In this document: positions 28,705 through 37,116 of the stretch, piece by piece
How positions within the stretch are numbered: position 1 is the first letter of the stretch
How the letters are laid out: each line of letters begins with the position of its first letter
Notes under the pieces: model-generated
What the model was told of the DNA's origin: nothing
What the model saw: only the letters and a program-made list of their open reading frames with translations
Databases searched by the model: none
DNA from: Flavobacteriaceae bacterium
GTDB taxonomy: Bacteria > Bacteroidota > Bacteroidia > Flavobacteriales > Flavobacteriaceae
DNA length: 64,000 bases
Direction of reading: 5' to 3'
NCBI GenBank assembly: GCA_013214065.1
Contig: JABSPK010000001.1
Location: forward strand, 62,001 to 126,000
Position numbers and translations under genes: made by a program

Positions 28705-28866
28705 ATGGGCAAGAAAAAAGGAAAATCCGAAAAAGCCGTTCGTTCACGTTTGCGGGATCTCAATCCCGGCAAATGCAAGACCAAATGCTGTAAAAAGTAT
28801 AAAAAAAGCGAACAGAAGCGTTGCAAAAAATGCCCGTGTTTCGATTTGCTTAAAAAGGTAGCTTAG
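28705..28866 (+). CDS. Small cysteine-rich basic protein (53 residues)
   Basis: ATG at 28705, TAG at 28864. The product starts MGKKKGKSEKAVRSRLRDL and has six cysteines within 20 residues in the order C-x3-C-C-x8-C-x2-C-x-C (CKTKCC then CKKCPC), with many lysines and arginines. I recall similar short Cys/Lys-rich proteins as conserved hypotheticals in flavobacteria; a metal-binding or RNA-associated role is possible but unproven. A perfect -7 box stands directly before it. It ends 1 base before the convergent secreted-protein gene. Confidence 0.68.
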   Translation: MGKKKGKSEKAVRSRLRDLNPGKCKTKCCKKYKKSEQKRCKKCPCFDLLKKVA

Positions 28867-28867
28867 C

Positions 28868-29266
28868 CTATTGCGGGCGTTTCACCCGACCGTCCCTAAC
28901 AACCATCCCTTCGATATCCGATTGACCTTCAACCAGATAGTAGGCGATTTTACGAACCAAAAGATCGCTATGGCCACATCCTTCATCACATAAAAGGCGA
29001 TGTTGGCGATAGATAAGGTGCTTTCCGTTCAAATAGGCACGATAGGCCTTGGGGTCGTTCACTTGCAATGCGAGTTCAAAAGCTTCCTGATCCGTCCAAA
29101 AATCCCGTTCGTCCTCATCGGATTTGTGGATGATTTCTAATTCGAATTTGGCATCCTTGACACCGAGGTTCCGGTAGAACCCGTCTTCCTCCAACGACCT
29201 TTGCGCCGATCCGATCAAGGGAAGGACGAATAGAAGACTGATGATATGTCGTTGCAAGGAGTTCAT
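28868..29266 (-). CDS. Small secreted protein of unknown function
   Basis: A 132-residue protein that opens with a signal peptide, MNSLQRHIISLLFVLPLIGSAQR. The mature part is hydrophilic, contains a possible disulfide or metal pair in LLCDEGCGH, and ends GMVVRDGRVKRPQ. No family is recognised. It is transcribed away from the ssb gene's terminator region and is probably monocistronic. Export to the periplasm is supported only by the leader. Confidence 0.65.
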   Translation of the reverse strand: MNSLQRHIISLLFVLPLIGSAQRSLEEDGFYRNLGVKDAKFELEIIHKSDEDERDFWTDQEAFELALQVNDPKAYRAYLNGKHLIYRQHRLLCDEGCGHSDLLVRKIAYYLVEGQSDIEGMVVRDGRVKRPQ

Positions 29267-29357
29267 ATAATACGTACGTCATAAAGACGATTTTCGACGC
29301 CGATGGTTGCACATCGCTTCATTAAGTTATCGTTAATCCCTGATTCTAAAAAAGAAA

Positions 29358-29374
29358 AGGGGCGAAACGCCCCT
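29358..29374 (-). terminator. Rho-independent terminator of ssb
   Basis: The minus strand forms AGGGGCG-TTT-CGCCCCT, a seven-pair stem with a three-base loop, followed by TTTTCTTTTTT. It begins about 23 bases after the ssb stop codon. Confidence 0.82.
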
Positions 29375-29396
29375 CTTTATCGTGCTGTGACTTCGG

Positions 29397-29729
29397 TTAC
29401 TTGCCCAACATCAACAACTCATTGCAATGCACTTCGGTGATGTACCGTTTTTCACCGGTCTTTGCCTCGTAGGATCTTGAAGTCAACTTGCCTTCGACCA
29501 CCACTTCCTTACCTTTGACCAAATAGGTCTCCACGATGTCTGCGGTCTTCCCCCAGGCCACCACATTATGCCACTGGGTCTCGGTGACCTTTTCACCTGC
29601 TTTGTTCTTGTAGGTTTCATTGGTAGCCAAGGAAAACTTGGCCAATTTACCGCCATTCTCCAAAGCGATCACTTCGGGATCCTGCCCGAGATTACCGATC
29701 AATTGTACGCGATTCCTGATTCCATTCAT
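29397..29729 (-). CDS. ssb: Single-stranded DNA-binding protein, short form
   Basis: A 110-residue protein made of one OB fold: MNGIRNRVQLIGNLGQDPEV, KFSLATNE, TQWHNVVAWGKTADIVETYLVKGKEVVVEGKLTSRSYE. It ends NELLMLGK directly after the fold. The glycine-rich linker and the acidic tip (DDDIPF type) that recruit repair proteins in standard SSB are absent. It is therefore likely an accessory SSB, or one that works without protein partners. It is monocistronic and ends in a strong terminator. Confidence 0.88.
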   Translation of the reverse strand: MNGIRNRVQLIGNLGQDPEVIALENGGKLAKFSLATNETYKNKAGEKVTETQWHNVVAWGKTADIVETYLVKGKEVVVEGKLTSRSYEAKTGEKRYITEVHCNELLMLGK

Positions 29730-29921
29730 TGTATACTGTTTTAAAGGTTCCTATCGAACACCATCGTTCGACAAGGCAAACCTAAGGCCGACCGCATCGG
29801 GTACTCGGTAACCAATCGCTTAATTTCGTTTGTAAACGTTTGTTGTCGTTTAAGAATGAAACTCTTCATCGTGTTCCATCCAACGATTTGATACAGAAAG
29901 GCTTCCTATCGGCCATTTTGG

Positions 29922-29929
29922 TACCTTTA
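29922..29929 (+). promoter_or_regulatory. Putative -7 box of the 39-codon membrane ORF
   Basis: TACCTTTA fits TAnnTTTA and ends 4 bases before the ATG at 29934, so the start of transcription would fall on or next to the start codon. Confidence 0.4.
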
Positions 29930-29933
29930 AGTA

Positions 29934-30053
29934 ATGGAAAGCCAATTTGAAAGTGAAACTTTTGCATTGTTGACCAGCGGGCTACTCCTCCTGCTTAGCT
30001 TCGCGTGCATTGTCGCTTACCGGATTGTGCAATCGAAACGCAACCAAAAGTGA
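29934..30053 (+). CDS. Small single-pass membrane protein (39 residues), candidate
   Basis: ATG at 29934 and TGA at 30051. The product has a polar N-terminus (MESQFESETF), one hydrophobic segment of about 20 residues (ALLTSGLLLLLSFACIVAYRI) and a basic end (VQSKRNQK), the layout of an N-out/C-in membrane peptide. No homologue is known to me. It lies in a 370-base region otherwise empty between ssb and the broken GNAT gene, and it has its own promoter-like box. Confidence 0.45.
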   Translation: MESQFESETFALLTSGLLLLLSFACIVAYRIVQSKRNQK

Positions 30054-30104
30054 CATCAGCCCGGCAAGCGAACATTCCGTATCTTTAAGAAGCAAAGCAC
30101 GACT

Positions 30105-30398
30105 ATGGGGTATCGCATCAAAAACAATGTGGAGAAAAAACGTTACGAATTCGAATTGCCCGAACATACGCCTGTCATTGAATACATCAGGGCGCAAGAT
30201 AAGATCTACCTGACGCATACCGAGGTTCCCACTGCTCTTGAAGGGCAGGGTATCGGTAGTGAATTGGTCAAACAGGCTTTGACGGATATCAAGGCGTAAG
30301 ATCTGACCTTGGTCCCCTTATGCCCGTTCGTTGCTGCATACATTAAAGAACATCCTGAATGGAAGGCCCTGGTCTTAAAAGGAATCAATATCGGATAA
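30105..30398 (+). pseudogene. YidJ/YjdJ-like GNAT (GCN5-type) protein interrupted by an in-frame TAA
   Basis: The frame from ATG 30105 reads MGYRIKNNVEKKRYEFELPE... with the acetyl-CoA motif LEGQGIGSELVKQAL, then hits TAA at 30297-30299. The same frame continues without a break to TAA at 30396 with DLTLVPLCPFVAAYIKEHPEW, which is the conserved second half of this roughly 95-residue family. So the gene is 97 codons with one nonsense codon, not a frameshift. Either the gene is freshly inactivated, the base is a sequence error (CAA, AAA or GAA would restore it), or the stop is read through. A TATCTTTA box lies at 30080-30087. The Fe-S gene follows directly. Confidence 0.72.
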
Positions 30399-30399
30399 T

Positions 30400-30822
30400 A
30401 TGGAAAAGGAAATCGTAAAGGAATACGCTACCGACGGATTGACCGTCATCTGGAAACCCAAAAAGTGCATTCATGCCGAAATTTGTGTGAAGACCCTGCC
30501 CGAGGTCTATGACCCTAATGGCAAGCCATGGATACAGCCAGACCATGCTTCGGTCGATGCCCTTAAAGCGCAGATCGACAAATGCCCCTCAGGAGCCTTG
30601 ACCTATCGCGTTGATGGGGAAACCGCAACCGTTGACACCCAAGAAACTTCATGTACGGTAGTGGCAAATGGTCCCTTATTGGTTAGCGGCACCCTTCAGG
30701 TCACCTTGGCCGATGGAAGCATAGAGACTAAAAAAAGAAGCACGGCCTTTTGTCGTTGTGGAGCTTCTGAGAACAAACCCTATTGCGACGGTACCCATAA
30801 CAAGATCGACTTCGTCGGCTGA
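30400..30822 (+). CDS. YjdI-like [4Fe-4S] protein fused to a CDGSH iron-sulfur domain
   Basis: A 140-residue protein. Residues 1-75 are a divergent ferredoxin of the YjdI type (PKKCIHAEICVKTLPEVYDP, DKCPSGALTY). Residues about 80-140 hold a CDGSH [2Fe-2S] domain, CRCGASENKPYCDGTH, matching CXCX2(S/T)X3PXCDGXH. Two different iron-sulfur centres in one small protein suggest electron transfer or redox sensing. In E. coli yjdI and yjdJ are neighbours, and here the broken YjdJ-like gene ends only 1 base upstream. The exact role of the family is unknown. Confidence 0.85.
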   Translation: MEKEIVKEYATDGLTVIWKPKKCIHAEICVKTLPEVYDPNGKPWIQPDHASVDALKAQIDKCPSGALTYRVDGETATVDTQETSCTVVANGPLLVSGTLQVTLADGSIETKKRSTAFCRCGASENKPYCDGTHNKIDFVG

Positions 30823-30860
30823 TTTGGCCTGCCTTTTGCTTTGTAATCGAAAAACACCCA

Positions 30861-31562
30861 ATGAAACACTACGTACCCTTATTGATTTTTTTCTTACTGG
30901 GCACCTTTGGTTGGACCCAATCCAAAAGCTTTTTGGACCTACCTTATTTAGAGACTTCGGCCAAGGTCGATACCTTGGTTACCCCTGACGAGATCTACCT
31001 CAGCATCACGATTCGGGAAAAAGACTCCAAAGGACGTAAATCCGTTGAGGAGCAAGAGCAGCGCATGGCCGGAAAATTAAAGGAATTGGGTATCGATGTG
31101 AAGCAAGACCTTAAGATTCAAAACCTGACCAGCTACTATAAATCCTATTTTCTACGGAGCAAAGACGTATTGAAGAGCAAGCAGTTTTCCCTAAAGGTCG
31201 CTGATGGACTGACCGCAGGTAAAGTCATGGCAGCCCTTGAGGAAATCGGTATCGCCAACACTTACCTCGAACGCACGGCCTATTCGGATATGGACGGCTT
31301 GGAACTCCTATTGAAATCGCGGGCCGTTGCGAAAGCAAAGGCCAAAGCCATCGCATTGACCAAGCCCTTGGGCCAAAATATAGGGAGGGCCATACATATC
31401 GTCGATAATTCCCAACCCTATTATCCGAATTACGGGCAACCCCGTATGGCAATGATGTCCAAAATGGAAATGGATGCCGAAGCTGCACCGCTCGACATTG
31501 GTTTCGAAAAAATCAAAGTGGAGGCCACGGTGAATATCAAGTTCAGCTTGTCCAATGAATAA
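30861..31562 (+). CDS. SIMPL (DUF541) domain protein, secreted
   Basis: A 233-residue protein with a signal peptide (MKHYVPLLIFFLLGTFGWTQS). The body shows SIMPL hallmarks: AKVDTLVTPDEIYLSITIREKDSKG at the front, SYYKSYFLRSKDVLKSKQFSLKV in the middle, and a C-terminal VKVEATVNIKFSL-type strand. SIMPL proteins are periplasmic or outer-membrane and otherwise poorly understood. It starts 38 bases after the Fe-S gene and may be read with it. Confidence 0.82.
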   Translation: MKHYVPLLIFFLLGTFGWTQSKSFLDLPYLETSAKVDTLVTPDEIYLSITIREKDSKGRKSVEEQEQRMAGKLKELGIDVKQDLKIQNLTSYYKSYFLRSKDVLKSKQFSLKVADGLTAGKVMAALEEIGIANTYLERTAYSDMDGLELLLKSRAVAKAKAKAIALTKPLGQNIGRAIHIVDNSQPYYPNYGQPRMAMMSKMEMDAEAAPLDIGFEKIKVEATVNIKFSLSNE

Positions 31563-31595
31563 GAGCCCGTTCGTCATTAGGGAAACCACCATCGT

Positions 31596-32084
31596 ATGAG
31601 AACCCTGATTTTTCTCTTTTTTGTGGGATGTTCGCTTGCAAGCGCCCAAAAAACACTACAGTTGGCAGAAGGTCAAGCTTCGCCCGAAGCCGACCTAACC
31701 CAAATTCACTGGCTTATGGGTCATTGGAAGGGCGAGGCCTTCGGCGGTACCGCAGAAGAATTCTGGAGCCCTCCGGCCGGGGGCAGTATGATGTTCGTCT
31801 TTCGGTTGATCCATGAAGATCAGATCAGCTTTTATGAAATCGGGCATATCAAAGCGCAAGACGGTACGCTTTTGATGCAATTGAAACATTTTGACGGCGC
31901 GCTTAACGGCTGGGAGGAAAAGGCCGAAACGGTCGATTTCAAATTGGTGAAGCTTACGTCGGATGCGATTTATTTCGAAGGACTTACCATTGAAAAAATT
32001 GCTGAAGACCGGGTCAATTTCTATGTATTGGTCGAAGAAAAAGGCGTTCGAGAAGAAGTGGTTTTTGCCTACCAACGTGTTTAA
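31596..32084 (+). CDS. DUF6265 family secreted protein
   Basis: A 162-residue protein with a signal peptide (MRTLIFLFFVGCSLASAQK). The line LTQIHWLMGHWKGEAFGGTAEEFWSPPAGGSMMFVFRLIHEDQISFYE is typical of the DUF6265 lipocalin-like group, which has a GxW near the N-terminus. A small-ligand binding role is inference from the fold. It follows the SIMPL gene by 33 bases and is convergent with the tetR-like gene (6-base gap). Confidence 0.72.
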   Translation: MRTLIFLFFVGCSLASAQKTLQLAEGQASPEADLTQIHWLMGHWKGEAFGGTAEEFWSPPAGGSMMFVFRLIHEDQISFYEIGHIKAQDGTLLMQLKHFDGALNGWEEKAETVDFKLVKLTSDAIYFEGLTIEKIAEDRVNFYVLVEEKGVREEVVFAYQRV

Positions 32085-32090
32085 GACCCA

Positions 32091-32672
32091 TTAATCCAAG
32101 ATTGAAAGTGCGGCATCGACCGCCTTTTCAAGTTTGGGTCTAGCGGTATCGACCTTGGTGGTCACCCGAAGCCCATTGTAAAAGGTATACAGCAGCAAAC
32201 CGATCTCTTGGGCGTCACGGTCTGAAGCAATCTCGCCTGCATCTATACCTCGTTGAACATAATCGATGAACAGGTGTTCGATTTGTTCCTTATGTTGTTG
32301 CAGGCCATTAAGCAAATCGCCCTTACCCGGCACCAATTCAGTAGTGGTATTCACGACGAAACAGCCTTTTCGGCAAGCATCGTTCGTCGCTTCGTCAATA
32401 GCCGTGGAAAACAAGGTCCTGAATCCGTCTTTGACCGAGGAATGTCGTTCAAAAAGCCGTTCCAACCATAACGAGGTTTCCTGTCTATAACGGGAAAAAG
32501 CACGATCAAAGAGCTGTTCCTTGCCTCCATAGGTATCGTACAGGCTAGCCCTGTTGATTCCCAAATGCGAAACAAGATCTTGCATCGAAGTAGCATGGAA
32601 CCCTTTTTCCCAAAAGAGTTCCATCGCTTTCTTCAATACGTCTTCTTGACAAAATTGTTTCGTTCTAGGCAT
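32091..32672 (-). CDS. TetR-family transcriptional regulator
   Basis: A 193-residue regulator. The N-terminal HTH reads KAMELFWEKGFHATSMQDLVSHLGINRASLYDTYGGKEQLFDRAF, followed by a helical ligand domain with CRKGCFVVNTTTE. It lies 27 bases after the SDR gene on the same strand, so it is co-transcribed with the gene it probably represses. Two copies of GGAAYGAACGTTC in front of the SDR gene are the likely operators, giving autoregulation. The inducer is unknown; a reactive electrophile or quinone is common for this SDR pairing. Confidence 0.88.
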   Translation of the reverse strand: MPRTKQFCQEDVLKKAMELFWEKGFHATSMQDLVSHLGINRASLYDTYGGKEQLFDRAFSRYRQETSLWLERLFERHSSVKDGFRTLFSTAIDEATNDACRKGCFVVNTTTELVPGKGDLLNGLQQHKEQIEHLFIDYVQRGIDAGEIASDRDAQEIGLLLYTFYNGLRVTTKVDTARPKLEKAVDAALSILD

Positions 32673-32699
32673 ATGCGATACCTCAAAAATAGTACAAAA

Positions 32700-33449
32700 C
32701 TACACTTGTGCGAAGCCGCCATCAACCGGAATCTCAGCGCCGGTGATGTAGCTGCTGTCCGAAGAAGCCAAAAACAATGCCGTTGTCGCTACTTCGTCCG
32801 AATTTCCGAATCGACCCAGGCTCACCAATGAAGGGAAACTCGAAGCCATGGCATCGATATTCTCTTGGGGCACGTTGTGTTTGCCATAGATCGGGGTATC
32901 TATGGGTCCAGGGGCGATGGCGTTTACCCGAATGCCCTTAGGTCCGAATTCCGCGGCCAAGGTCCGCGTCAAAGAACGCAGCGCTGCTTTGCTCGAGGCG
33001 TAAGCCGACATACCGGCGAATCCTTTGATGTTCACCACCGAAGTATTGAAAATGATACTGGCCCCTTCATTCAAGTAATCGTGGGCCGCCTTTACGGTAA
33101 AAATCGGACCTCGTACATTGATGTTATGCACCTCGTCGAAAATTTCTTCGCTGAGTCCATCAATGGTCTCCAATCGAAAGATCCCGGCATTCAAGAACAA
33201 CACATCGATTTTGCCAAAGGCATCGACCGTGGTTTTGATCAGGGCCGCGCTATCGGCCACACTGGCCGCTTCGGCCTTGACCAACTTGTAATCACCCGTT
33301 AATTGCCCTTCAAGGGCATCCAGTTTTTCCTGACTGCGGCCGGTCAAGACCACTTTCGCTCCTTCCGCTAGGAAGAGTTTGGCCGTATGAAGGCCCATTC
33401 CGCTCGTTGCTCCGGTAATGATCGCAACTTTGTTTTCTAGTTTTTTCAT
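32700..33449 (-). CDS. SDR-family oxidoreductase
   Basis: A classical short-chain dehydrogenase of 249 residues. The cofactor motif is TGATSGMGLHTAK, NAG appears in LFLNAGIF, the catalytic tetrad includes S (NTSVVN) and YASSK, and APGPIDTP and the C-terminal TGAEIPVDGGFAQ follow. The residues after the second beta strand (LTGRSQEK) suggest NADP preference. It is the first gene of the SDR-tetR unit, with operator-like repeats upstream. Substrate unknown. Confidence 0.88.
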   Translation of the reverse strand: MKKLENKVAIITGATSGMGLHTAKLFLAEGAKVVLTGRSQEKLDALEGQLTGDYKLVKAEAASVADSAALIKTTVDAFGKIDVLFLNAGIFRLETIDGLSEEIFDEVHNINVRGPIFTVKAAHDYLNEGASIIFNTSVVNIKGFAGMSAYASSKAALRSLTRTLAAEFGPKGIRVNAIAPGPIDTPIYGKHNVPQENIDAMASSFPSLVSLGRFGNSDEVATTALFLASSDSSYITGAEIPVDGGFAQV

Positions 33450-33478
33450 TTGATACGATTTGATTTTTATTTAATTTT

Positions 33479-33526
33479 GGAACGTTCATTCCGAAAGAAA
33501 CATATATAAAACAGAACGTTCGTTCC
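33479..33526 (-). promoter_or_regulatory. Paired operator-like repeats for the TetR-family regulator
   Basis: On the minus strand, GGAACGAACGTTC (33526-33514) and GGAATGAACGTTCC (33492-33479) are two near-identical partial palindromes separated by 21 bases. They flank the A/T-rich promoter core and sit 30-77 bases before the SDR start. The spacing places two TetR dimers around the promoter. No other copy was noticed in the window. Confidence 0.68.
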
Positions 33527-33603
33527 AAATAAAAAATACACTTTAACTTCCCTTTAGGGTTTTGAAGGTGGTTTCGTATCTTACTGCGACTAAAATTAAC
33601 CCT

Positions 33604-36600
33604 ATGAATTTCTTTCGACTCTTTTTGGTGTTATTGCTATGCCTTCCGATGACCGTATCATCGCAACGCAAAAAGAAAAAGCGACAAGCCGCACCGGTAC
33701 AGCTACAAGATTCCATGTACTCCGGTTTGAAATGGCGTAATATCGGTCCCTTTCGCGGTGGACGAAGCGTGGCATCGACCGGTGTTGTTTCGCAACCCAT
33801 GACCTATTATATGGGAACCACTGGAGGAGGGATTTGGAAAACCACCGACGATGGCATCACCTGGAAAAACATCTCAGACGGTCAATTACAGACCGGAACG
33901 GTCGGGGCCATCGCCGTTTCAGAAAGCAATCCGAATATCGTGGTGGCCGGTATGGGTGAACATGCGGCAAGAGGGGTCATGACCTCTATGGGTGATGGGG
34001 TATACAAATCAACCGATGCCGGCAAGACCTGGAAACATATCGGCTTGGAAGCCTCACGTCACATTTCGGATGTCATCATCCATCCCACCGATCCCAATAT
34101 CATTTTCGTTGCCGTACAAGGGGCCCAGTACGGAGATGCCACCGAACGTGGCATTTACCGAACGACCAATGGCGGTACAAGCTGGGAACGAGTTTTATAC
34201 GTGGCACCCGATACAGGCGCTTCTTCCTTATCCATGGACATGAACAACCCTATGATCCTATATGCGGCACTTTGGCAACACCGCCGGCACCCATGGACCA
34301 TGGTTTCAGGCGGACCCAAGTCAGGGCTTTACAAATCAACTGATGGCGGATCCACATGGGATCCCATGACAAAAGGCATCCCTAAGGAAATCGGAAAAGC
34401 GGGTATTTCCGTTTCGCGGGCGAACTCCGAAATCGTCTTCGCGGTGTTGGAGGCCGAGGGGGAAAAAGGCGGGGTCTACAAAAGTATGGATGCGGGCAAA
34501 ACCTGGAAACAGGTCAATAAAGACCGGATCAACATCGCACGATCCTGGTATTACATGGAGATCTTTGCCGACCCACAAGATGAGAACATCGTATACGTGC
34601 TCAATGCTCCCGTGACCAAATCGATAGATGGAGGCCGTAGTTTCACCCCCTTACCCACCCCTCACGGGGATAACCACCATCTTTGGATACATCCGGATGA
34701 CAACAAGAAAATGATCAACTCAAATGATGGTGGGGCCAATGTGTCGAATAACGGCGGCAAAAGTTGGAGTAGCCAGCAAAACCAGGCCACCTCCCAATTC
34801 TATCGGGTCATTACCGACAACCTGGTGCCCTACAACGTCTACGGAGGGCAGCAAGACAATTCGGCCATTGCCATAGCGAGCCGCACCAATGATGGGGGTA
34901 TCGATTGGAAAGACTGGTACTCGGTGGCAGGCTGCGAAAGTGCCTATTTGGCCTTCGACCCTGACGACCCCCAAGTGGTTTATGGCGGATGTTACCAAGG
35001 CATCATCGAAAAATGGGTTAAGGCATCACGTGAAGGCAAACCTATCAAAGCCTACCCCGAATTGGGTCTGGGTAAGGTACCCAAAGACTTCAAATACCGT
35101 TACAATTGGAACGCGCCGATCATCAGCTCGCCCCACGATCGCAATACCATTTACCACGCGGGCAATGTCGTTTTCAAAACTACGGATGGTGGCCAAAGTT
35201 GGGAAGTAGTCAGTCCGGACCTCACCAGGAACGAAATCGAAAAACAAGGCCCAGGGGGCAAACCCTTCACCAATGAGGCTGCCGGAGGGGAAAACTACAA
35301 CACCTTGATGTACTTGGTCGAATCACCCCACGAACAAGGGGTACTTTACGCCGGTAGCGATGATGGCCTAGTGCACTTGACCAAAGACGGTGGGGCCAAT
35401 TGGACCAACATCACCCCACCCGGAATCGGATCGGGTATCATCAATAGTATCGAGGTATCACCACATGATGCTGCGACGGCTTATATTGCCGTCATGCGTT
35501 ACAAATCAATGGACCTTTCGCCTTACGTTTTTAAAACCTCCGACTATGGTACCACTTGGTCGAAAATCACCAATGGCATTACCGATCCCCACACTTTCGT
35601 TCGGGTCGTGCGGGAAGATTCCATAACCAAAGGGCTACTCTATGCAGGCACTGAAACAGGGCTATACATCTCACTTGACGATGGGGCCAATTGGCAGCAG
35701 CTCCAATTGAACCTACCCGTCGTTCCGATCAACGACCTGACCATTCAAGATAACGATTTGGTGGCGGCAACGGCAGGACGGTCGTTTTGGATCCTCGATG
35801 ACCTTGGGGCGCTCCAAAATAGCCGAGGCGACCATTCCGAAATGATGCTGGTACGACCCAAGCCCAGCTACCGCATTTTTGGTGGTAGTCCGCGCAGGCC
35901 CGTACCCGGTTTGGGCCAAAACCCGAAATCAGGGGTAACCATCGACTATTATTTGCCGAACAAACTCGATACGACCGAATTGAAATTGGAAGTCCTAGAC
36001 CAAGGTGAGGTCATCCGCACCTTCACCAACCAAAAACCGAAAGGGTTCAAAAGTTGGCCCGGAGGGCCACCCAAACCAGAGATATTGCCGAGCAAGGCGG
36101 GCTTCAACCGCTTCACTTGGGATTTTAGGAAAGAGGCCATACCGGCAATCGACAAGGTCTTCGTCTTCGGCAATTACCAAGGGCAACGTGTTGGACCGGG
36201 CACCTATACCCTTCGCTTGACCACGGCAGGAAGAGCGACGGAGACTACCGCCAAAGTAATGGCCGACCCTAAAGTCGAAGCCAGTGCGGCAGACTATAGC
36301 CAACAACAACAGCTTCTCGATCGGATCGTAGGGGTACTCAACGATATGCATGGAGCCGTTAACAGCATGCGCTCGGCCAAAAGCCAATTAAAGGCCTATA
36401 AAAAGCTGTTGCAAAACAAGACGGAGGCCGATGCCCTATTGCAAAAAGGCGACAGCCTCTTAAAGCGGATCACCCTCTGGGAAGAACACCTCATCCAACC
36501 CAAGCAAAAGACCTTTCAAGACGTCATCAACTTCCACAACCAGTTGAATGCCGATTTTATGCATTTGAAAGGATTTGTCGATGTGCCCGAACCCAAGGTG

Positions 36601-36750
36601 ACCCAAGGGGCCCAAGAACGCTTCAACGATCTTTTGGCAGCTTGGCGCATCTATGAAGCCGAAAAGGACGACTTGGTCAAAACCGAAATGGCCGAATACA
36701 ACAGCCTATTCAAAAGTTTGGGGCTTTCGGCCCTTATAATGGACGAATAA
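33604..36750 (+). CDS. Large secreted BNR/VPS10-type beta-propeller protein (glycosyl hydrolase-like)
   Basis: Starting at ATG 33604 the protein has 1048 residues and a signal peptide (MNFFRLFLVLLLCLPMTVSSQ). About ten BNR/Asp-box repeats (S-x-D-x-G-x-T-W, such as STDAGKTWKHIG, TTDGGQSWEVV, TKDGGANWTNI) build one or two propellers over residues 50-760. The C-terminal 280 residues are a beta domain and a helical region with no repeats. Members are annotated as exo-alpha-sialidase-like or sortilin-like; the catalytic residues for sialidase are not evident. It may be a surface glycan- or peptide-binding protein. A longer frame from 33562 was rejected because the signal peptide starts at 33604. 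Confidence 0.85.
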   Translation: MNFFRLFLVLLLCLPMTVSSQRKKKKRQAAPVQLQDSMYSGLKWRNIGPFRGGRSVASTGVVSQPMTYYMGTTGGGIWKTTDDGITWKNISDGQLQTGTVGAIAVSESNPNIVVAGMGEHAARGVMTSMGDGVYKSTDAGKTWKHIGLEASRHISDVIIHPTDPNIIFVAVQGAQYGDATERGIYRTTNGGTSWERVLYVAPDTGASSLSMDMNNPMILYAALWQHRRHPWTMVSGGPKSGLYKSTDGGSTWDPMTKGIPKEIGKAGISVSRANSEIVFAVLEAEGEKGGVYKSMDAGKTWKQVNKDRINIARSWYYMEIFADPQDENIVYVLNAPVTKSIDGGRSFTPLPTPHGDNHHLWIHPDDNKKMINSNDGGANVSNNGGKSWSSQQNQATSQFYRVITDNLVPYNVYGGQQDNSAIAIASRTNDGGIDWKDWYSVAGCESAYLAFDPDDPQVVYGGCYQGIIEKWVKASREGKPIKAYPELGLGKVPKDFKYRYNWNAPIISSPHDRNTIYHAGNVVFKTTDGGQSWEVVSPDLTRNEIEKQGPGGKPFTNEAAGGENYNTLMYLVESPHEQGVLYAGSDDGLVHLTKDGGANWTNITPPGIGSGIINSIEVSPHDAATAYIAVMRYKSMDLSPYVFKTSDYGTTWSKITNGITDPHTFVRVVREDSITKGLLYAGTETGLYISLDDGANWQQLQLNLPVVPINDLTIQDNDLVAATAGRSFWILDDLGALQNSRGDHSEMMLVRPKPSYRIFGGSPRRPVPGLGQNPKSGVTIDYYLPNKLDTTELKLEVLDQGEVIRTFTNQKPKGFKSWPGGPPKPEILPSKAGFNRFTWDFRKEAIPAIDKVFVFGNYQGQRVGPGTYTLRLTTAGRATETTAKVMADPKVEASAADYSQQQQLLDRIVGVLNDMHGAVNSMRSAKSQLKAYKKLLQNKTEADALLQKGDSLLKRITLWEEHLIQPKQKTFQDVINFHNQLNADFMHLKGFVDVPEPKVTQGAQERFNDLLAAWRIYEAEKDDLVKTEMAEYNSLFKSLGLSALIMDE

Positions 36751-36759
36751 CCGCTTTGG

Positions 36760-37116
36760 ATGGGGGAAGGCAGGCGTTGTTTGGTTTGTGGCGATGGATT
36801 CCGTGGGAGGTCTGACAAGAAATTCTGCTCAGACCATTGTCGCAATGCCTATAATAACGAACGGAACAAAGATCATTCGAATTTGCTGCGGAATATCAAC
36901 AACCGACTGCGAAAAAACTACCGCATACTCGGAAGCTTTGCCTTGAATGCCGGCAAAACCCGAACCACCAAGCAACGGTTGATCGACAAAGGCTTCGATT
37001 TCGACTATATGACCAACCACTACGTGACGAAAAAGGGGACGGTCTATTATTTTGTCTATGACCTGGGGTATCTGCCTTTGGACAATGGCATGTACATGAT
37101 CGTCAAACGGGAATAA
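36760..37116 (+). CDS. Small protein with N-terminal zinc finger
   Basis: A 118-residue protein. Residues 7-27 form a CxxC...CxxxC zinc finger (CLVCGDGFRGRSDKKFCSDHC), like the short zinc-ribbon domains related to DUF2116. The following RNAYNNERNKDHSNLLRNINNRLRKNYRIL is basic and helical; the C-terminus (GTVYYFVYDLGYLPLD) is beta-like. The basic helix beside the zinc finger suggests nucleic-acid binding, but no family function is known. It starts 9 bases after the propeller gene. Confidence 0.72.
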   Translation: MGEGRRCLVCGDGFRGRSDKKFCSDHCRNAYNNERNKDHSNLLRNINNRLRKNYRILGSFALNAGKTRTTKQRLIDKGFDFDYMTNHYVTKKGTVYYFVYDLGYLPLDNGMYMIVKRE

